From: Hymenobacter sp.
GTDB taxonomy: Bacteria > Bacteroidota > Bacteroidia > Cytophagales > Hymenobacteraceae
Assembly (NCBI GenBank): GCA_025362615.1
Contig: JANYFQ010000705.1
Coordinates: 1 to 9,093 of the forward strand
Direction of reading: 5' to 3'
Length of the DNA: 9,093 nucleotides
Part shown: piece after piece, positions 5,574 to 9,093 of the stretch
How the letters are laid out: every line of letters starts with the position of its first letter
Numbering within the stretch: the first letter of the stretch is position 1
Program-made: the position numbers and the translations under genes
The notes under the pieces: generated by a model
The model's database searches: none
What the model was told of the DNA's origin: nothing
What the model saw: the letters and a program-made list of their open reading frames with translations, nothing else

Positions 5574-6332
5574 ATGTGGATTGTCTTTTTTTTGCTGTTG
5601 TTGCCGGTGCTGGGCGCGGGTTGGGCGGCGGGCCGGTTGCCGGTGCAGCACAGCAGCCGCTGGCTGAAACCGCTGCTGGCTTTCAGTGGGGCGTACCTCT
5701 TTACACTCACTGTCACGCACTTGCTGCCCGAGGCGCTGACGCTCGACCCCGCGCATCCGCACCGGGTGGGCTACTGGGTGCTGGCGGGTTTTTTTGGGCA
5801 GATGCTGCTGGAATTGGTGTCGCAGGGCGTGGAGCACGGGCACGTACACTTGCACCCGCCGGCTCAGGGCCACGCGGCGGGGCTGACGAGCGGGATACCG
5901 TTGGGCCTACTGGGGGCGCTGGGGCTGCATTCGTTTCTGGAAGGCAGCATCTTGCTGGTTAATACGAATTTGGGCGGCGAAGTGAGTAGTAATTTCTACG
6001 CCATTGCTGCCGGTGTGGCCCTGCACCATATGCCGGCGGCTTTTGCACTGGCTACGCTGTTGCGGTTGCGGCTGGGCCGCACGGGGAGAGCTTGGCCCTG
6101 GCTGGCGTTGTTTGCGCTGGCCTCGCCAGCGGGGCTGCTGGTAGGCAACTACCTGGTGCCGGCCGGCCTGCTGCGCGGGGGGCTTTTCGCGGCATTGCTG
6201 GGCTTGGTGGCGGGCAGCTTCCTGCACGTTTCGACCACTATCTTGTTCGAAACCAGCCCCGAGCACAAGCTCAATTGGCCGAAGCTGGTGGCTACGATGC
6301 TGGGGTTGGCCCTGGCGCTGGTGGTGGCGTAG
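5574..6332 (+). CDS. ZIP-family divalent metal transporter
   Basis: A 252-residue inner-membrane protein with about eight hydrophobic segments and ZIP family signatures. THLLPEAL (48-55) lies in an early segment. A cytosolic His-rich loop with about six His lies at residues 88-100. GLHSFLEGS (117-125) holds the TM4 metal ligands His119 and Glu123, and ALHHMPAAFALATLL (149-163) holds the TM5 metal site (His151/His152 and Pro154). GSFLHVSTTILFE (214-226) is the late His-containing helix. The family imports Zn2+, Fe2+ or Mn2+ into the cytoplasm; the exact metal cannot be read from sequence. The frame is open upstream to about 5478, but the ATG at 5574 starts right before the first membrane segment. 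The extra upstream residues do not look like a ZIP N-terminus and overlap the hairpin at 5471. No metal-regulator box was recognised. Confidence 0.9.
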   Translation: MWIVFFLLLLPVLGAGWAAGRLPVQHSSRWLKPLLAFSGAYLFTLTVTHLLPEALTLDPAHPHRVGYWVLAGFFGQMLLELVSQGVEHGHVHLHPPAQGHAAGLTSGIPLGLLGALGLHSFLEGSILLVNTNLGGEVSSNFYAIAAGVALHHMPAAFALATLLRLRLGRTGRAWPWLALFALASPAGLLVGNYLVPAGLLRGGLFAALLGLVAGSFLHVSTTILFETSPEHKLNWPKLVATMLGLALALVVA

Positions 6333-6371
6333 GGTGGTACACCGTTCTAAACCAACCGCCGCCCTTCGTTG

Positions 6372-6379
6372 TATCTTCG
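6372..6379 (+). promoter_or_regulatory. -7 promoter box of the metH riboswitch transcript
   Basis: TATCTTCG matches TAnnTTTG at seven of eight positions. The expected start of transcription, about 5-8 bases downstream, falls just before the first base of the riboswitch P1 helix at 6389, as expected for a riboswitch leader. No clear -33 element was seen. Confidence 0.5.
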
Positions 6380-6388
6380 TCCAACGCT

Positions 6389-6537
6389 GCTATCCAGAAA
6401 GACCGAGGGACCGGGCCCTGTGACGTCTTGGCAACCTACCGCGAGTAGGTGCCAACTCCCGTTCCGTCAAGCAATTGACGGAAGAAGATGCCAGCCGGAG
6501 CCGGGCCTTTCGAGGCGCGGCGCTTTTTCTGGATAGC
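6389..6537 (+). promoter_or_regulatory. SAM-I (S-box) riboswitch in the metH leader
   Basis: The leader folds as a SAM-I aptamer. P1: 12 perfect pairs between 6389-6400 and 6526-6537. P2: AAGAC (6399-6403) with GTCTT (6425-6429), sharing two bases with P1 as drawn, enclosing the conserved GAGGGA and GGCCC bases (6405-6418) and followed by GGCAACC (6430-6436). P3: CCTAC (6435-6439) with GTAGG (6445-6449). Conserved J3/4 GGTGCCAACTCC follows (6448-6459). P4: CCGTCAA (6464-6470) with TTGACGG (6475-6481), closed by a GCAA tetraloop, then AGAAGATG. The position of P4 between P3 and P1 separates it from SAM-IV. An extra hairpin (6500-6521) sits between AGAAGATG and the 3' strand of P1. It senses S-adenosylmethionine and should lower metH expression when SAM is abundant. 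Confidence 0.93.
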
Positions 6538-6560
6538 CGCGTTTTCGCCGCTTTTTATCC
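6500..6560 (+). promoter_or_regulatory. Putative riboswitch expression platform (extra helix, U-run, anti-P1 pairing)
   Basis: Two possible control structures overlap the end of the aptamer. First, a GC-rich hairpin at 6500-6521 (GCCT-TTCG-AGGC core at 6505-6516, extended by CCG/CGG after one G/G mismatch) is followed closely by five Ts (6524-6528), like a small terminator. Second, the P1 3' strand GGATA (6531-6535) can instead pair with TATCC (6556-6560), enclosing GCG-TTTT-CGC (6539-6548), a hairpin that would end 10 bases before the metH ATG. The two P1 states would be mutually exclusive. The pairings are seen; which one controls expression, and whether at transcription or translation, is inference. 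Confidence 0.4.
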
Positions 6561-6570
6561 CGATTGAGTC

Positions 6571-9093
6571 ATGTCTGCGCCCGCTGCTGCCCCCATTTTT
6601 GAAGTTATTGCCTCCGCCATTGAGGCGCAACAATCGCCCCTGTACGCCATTTTGCGCCAGCGTCTGCTGGTGCTCGATGGCGCGATGGGCACCATGATTC
6701 AGCGCCACCCGCTGACCGAGGAGGACTTTCGCGGCACCCGCTTTGCCGACCACCCCAAGCCCCTGTGCGGCAACAACGACCTGCTGAGCCTCACGCGGCC
6801 GGATATCATCCGGGGCATTCACGCCGAATACTTTGCGGCCGGGGCTGACATGGTGGAAACTAACACCTTCAGCGGCACTTCCATCGCGCAGGCCGATTAC
6901 GGCCTGGAACACCTGGCGTACGAGCTGAATTACGCGTCGGCCCGCCTGGCCCGCGAGGCGGCCGACGCTTACGCCACGCCCGCGCAGCCGCGCTTCGTGG
7001 CCGGGGCCGTAGGGCCGACCAACCGCACCGCCTCGCTCTCGCCCGACGTGAACCGCCCCGGCTACCGCGCCGTGACCTTTGACGAGCTGGCCACCGCTTA
7101 CCTGGAGCAAGTGCGCGGGCTGATGGACGGCGGCGTGGACGCGCTGCTCATCGAAACCATCTTCGATACGCTCAACGCCAAAGCGGCGCTCTACGCCGTG
7201 CAAAAGTTTTTCGATGACGGCGGGCGCGTGGTGCCGCTCATGATTTCGGGCACCATCACCGACGCTTCGGGCCGCACGCTGAGCGGCCAGACGGTGGGCG
7301 CTTTTTGGAACAGCATCAGCCACTTGCCGCTGCTGAGCGTGGGCCTGAACTGCGCCCTGGGTGCCAGCCAGCTCCGGCAATACGTGGAGGAGTTGAGCCG
7401 CATTGCCGATGTCCACATTTCCGCCTACCCCAACGCCGGCCTGCCCAACGCCTTCGGTGGCTACGACGAGTCGGCCGAGGAATTTGCGGCGCTGGTGGAG
7501 GAGTATTTGAAGGACGGCATCGTGACGGTGGTGGGCGGCTGTTGCGGCACCACGCCCCGGCACATTGCGGAGCTGAGCAGGCTGGCGGGGAAGTACGCGC
7601 CGCGTCAGTTAGCAGTTAAGAGTGAAGCGTTAAGAGTTGAAACGGAGGCAACTTCTCAATCAGCTCTCAACTCCCAACTCTCAACTCTCAACTCAACAAA
7701 GTTAGCCGGTCTCGAGCCCTTCAACATCACCCCCGACAGCCTGTTTGTGAACATCGGCGAGCGCTGCAACGTGACCGGCTCGCGGGCCTTCGCCCGGCTC
7801 ATCCGCAGCGGCGACTACGATGCAGCCCTGGCCGTGGCCCGCGCCCAGGTGGAGGGCGGGGCGCAGCTTCTCGACATCAACATGGACGAAGGAATGCTCG
7901 ACTCGGAGCAGGCCATGACGACGTTTTTGCACCTCATCGCCTCGGAACCCGACATTGCGCGGGTGCCGCTGATGCTGGATTCCTCGAAGTGGAGCGTGCT
8001 CGAAGCCGGCCTGAAGTGCGTGCAGGGCAAAAGCATCGTCAACTCGATTTCGCTGAAAGAAGGGCCGGACGTGTTTTTGCAGCGGGCCCGCACCGTGCGC
8101 CAGTACGGGGCCGCCGTGGTGGTGATGGCGTTTGACGAAGCCGGCCAAGCCGACACGCTGGCCCGCCGCCAGGAAATATGCCAGCGCAGCTACAACTTGC
8201 TGCGGAGCATCGATTTCCCGGCCACGGACATCATCTTCGACCCCAATATCCTCATTGTTGGCACCGGCATGGAGGAGCACCGCAACTACGCCGTCGATTT
8301 TATTGAGGCCGTGCGTTGGATAAAAGCCACGCTGCCCGGTGCGCTCACCAGCGGCGGCGTGAGCAACATCAGCTTTTCGTTTCGGGGCAACGAAACGGTG
8401 CGCGAGGCCATGCACGCCGCCTTTCTCTACCACGCCATTCGCGCCGGGCTCGACATGGGCATCGTGAACCCCAACCAGTTGGCCGTGTACGATGAGGTTC
8501 CAAAAGATTTGCTGGGCCTGGTGGAAGACGTGCTGCTTAATCGCCGGGCCGACGCCACCGAGCGCCTCGTGGAATTTGCCGACACGGTGAAGCAAAAGGA
8601 CAAGGCCGAGGTAGTGGCCGACGAGTGGCGCAGCCTGCCCGTGTGGGACCGCCTGCAACACGCGCTGGTGAAGGGCATCACCGAATTTATTGACGAGGAC
8701 ACCGAGGAAGTGCGCCAGCAAGTCGGGCGGCCCCTGGAAGTCATCGAAGGCCCGCTGATGGCCGGCATGAACGTGGTGGGCGACCTGTTCGGGGCCGGCA
8801 AAATGTTCCTGCCCCAGGTGGTGAAATCGGCGCGGGTGATGAAAAAAGCCGTGGCCTACCTGGAGCCGTATTTGCTGGCCGATAAGCAGGGTTCGGAGCG
8901 CCAGACGGCCGGCAAAATCCTGATGGCCACGGTGAAGGGCGACGTGCACGACATCGGCAAGAACATTGTGGGCGTGGTGCTGGCCTGCAACAACTTCGAC
9001 ATTGTGGACCTGGGCGTGATGGTGCCGCTGGAGCGCATTCTGGACGAAGCCGTGAAGCAGCAGGCCGATATTATTGGCCTCTCCGGCCTCATC
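6571..9093 (+). CDS. metH: Cobalamin-dependent methionine synthase, N-terminal 841 residues (gene continues past the right edge)
   Basis: A cytoplasmic enzyme that transfers a methyl group from 5-methyltetrahydrofolate to homocysteine through methylcobalamin, giving methionine and tetrahydrofolate. Seen in order: the homocysteine-binding domain (about 30-340) with VLDGAMGTM (34-42), VETNTFSGTS and the Zn ligands Cys261 (GLNCALGA) and Cys324/Cys325 (GGCCGTTP); a repeat-derived linker (346-378); the pterin-binding domain starting at FVNIGERCNVTGS (392-404), with DINMDEGMLDSE, LDSSKW and GGVSNISFSFRGN; the B12 cap four-helix region (LQHALVKGITEFIDEDTEEV onward); and the start of the B12 domain with the cobalt-binding His793 in GDVHDIGKN. 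The window ends before the rest of that domain and the SAM-dependent reactivation domain. An in-frame TGA at 6565-6567 fixes the ATG at 6571. The gene lies under a SAM-I riboswitch. No Shine-Dalgarno sequence is seen. Confidence 0.97.
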   Translation, partial: MSAPAAAPIFEVIASAIEAQQSPLYAILRQRLLVLDGAMGTMIQRHPLTEEDFRGTRFADHPKPLCGNNDLLSLTRPDIIRGIHAEYFAAGADMVETNTFSGTSIAQADYGLEHLAYELNYASARLAREAADAYATPAQPRFVAGAVGPTNRTASLSPDVNRPGYRAVTFDELATAYLEQVRGLMDGGVDALLIETIFDTLNAKAALYAVQKFFDDGGRVVPLMISGTITDASGRTLSGQTVGAFWNSISHLPLLSVGLNCALGASQLRQYVEELSRIADVHISAYPNAGLPNAFGGYDESAEEFAALVEEYLKDGIVTVVGGCCGTTPRHIAELSRLAGKYAPRQLAVKSEALRVETEATSQSALNSQLSTLNSTKLAGLEPFNITPDSLFVNIGERCNVTGSRAFARLIRSGDYDAALAVARAQVEGGAQLLDINMDEGMLDSEQAMTTFLHLIASEPDIARVPLMLDSSKWSVLEAGLKCVQGKSIVNSISLKEGPDVFLQRARTVRQYGAAVVVMAFDEAGQADTLARRQEICQRSYNLLRSIDFPATDIIFDPNILIVGTGMEEHRNYAVDFIEAVRWIKATLPGALTSGGVSNISFSFRGNETVREAMHAAFLYHAIRAGLDMGIVNPNQLAVYDEVPKDLLGLVEDVLLNRRADATERLVEFADTVKQKDKAEVVADEWRSLPVWDRLQHALVKGITEFIDEDTEEVRQQVGRPLEVIEGPLMAGMNVVGDLFGAGKMFLPQVVKSARVMKKAVAYLEPYLLADKQGSERQTAGKILMATVKGDVHDIGKNIVGVVLACNNFDIVDLGVMVPLERILDEAVKQQADIIGLSGLI
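7607..7706. repeat. In-frame inverted heptamer element inside the metH interdomain linker
   Basis: Left arm: five contiguous heptamers at 7607-7641 with consensus AGTTAAG. Right arm: four contiguous heptamers at 7664-7691, consensus CTCTCAA (AACTCTC in the other register), with a degenerate copy at 7653-7659. The arms are complementary: 7629-7640 pairs with 7681-7692 at 11 of 12 positions. The word AGTTAGC occurs at both ends (7607-7613 and 7700-7706), exactly 93 bases apart and in the same codon phase. The element encodes about 31 residues rich in Ser, Thr, Leu, Gln, Asn and Ala (346-378) with no stop codon, just before the conserved LAGLEPF start of the folate-binding module. Confidence 0.82.

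Noticed and set aside
6389..6537. SAM-IV or SAM-I/IV riboswitch instead of SAM-I
   Set aside because: A clear P4 hairpin with a GCAA loop lies between P3 and the P1 3' strand, which is the SAM-I layout; the extra hairpin is inside P1, not 3' of it.
7740..7780. Cys instead of Thr in the ERxNVTGS folate-domain motif of MetH (ERCNVTGS)
   Set aside because: As I recall, some other methionine synthases, including the human enzyme, also carry Cys here, so it is a normal family variant.
7702..8949. A 415-codon open frame on the minus strand opposite metH, and a 375-codon one at 6436-7563
   Set aside because: Both lie antisense to a gene with unmistakable MetH motifs. They are rich in His, Gln, Gly and Arg, as expected from reading GC-rich codons backwards, and show no recognisable domain.

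Overview
The window looks like a chromosomal segment of a GC-rich member of the Bacteroidota, most likely Cytophagales and probably Hymenobacter or a close relative. The evidence is a DUF4783 protein gene directly before nadC, promoter-like TAnnTTTG/TAnnTTCG boxes instead of -35/-10 elements, little or no Shine-Dalgarno sequence before starts, abundant lipoproteins, and a SAM-I riboswitch in front of metH. The genus is an inference from gene content and style, not from a database search.

Left part (1-2386, minus strand): the 5' end of an unrecognised gene (running off the left edge), an outer-membrane-type lipoprotein of unknown function, and gpmI (cofactor-independent phosphoglycerate mutase). 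gpmI and the lipoprotein gene overlap by 8 bases and read as one operon. A divergent promoter region (2387-2598) separates gpmI from the rightward genes.

Middle part (2599-6332, plus strand): a secreted DUF4783 protein, a REP-like repeat cluster with a strong intrinsic terminator, nadC (NAD biosynthesis), a YcxB-like membrane protein, a small acidic lipoprotein and a ZIP-family metal transporter. The nadC/YcxB-like and YcxB-like/lipoprotein gaps are each filled by a different inverted, low-complexity repeat element that runs up to the next start codon.

Right part (6372-9093, plus strand): a promoter-like box, a well-formed SAM-I riboswitch with an additional helix, and metH (cobalamin-dependent methionine synthase), open at the right edge inside its B12-binding domain. 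SAM made from methionine would feed back on metH through the riboswitch.

The most unusual feature is in metH. The linker between the homocysteine-binding and folate-binding domains contains an inverted heptamer-repeat element of the same general design as the intergenic ones. It is flanked by a 7-base direct repeat whose two copies are exactly 93 bp (31 codons) apart and in the same codon phase, so it looks like a repeat element that entered an essential enzyme gene without breaking the frame.
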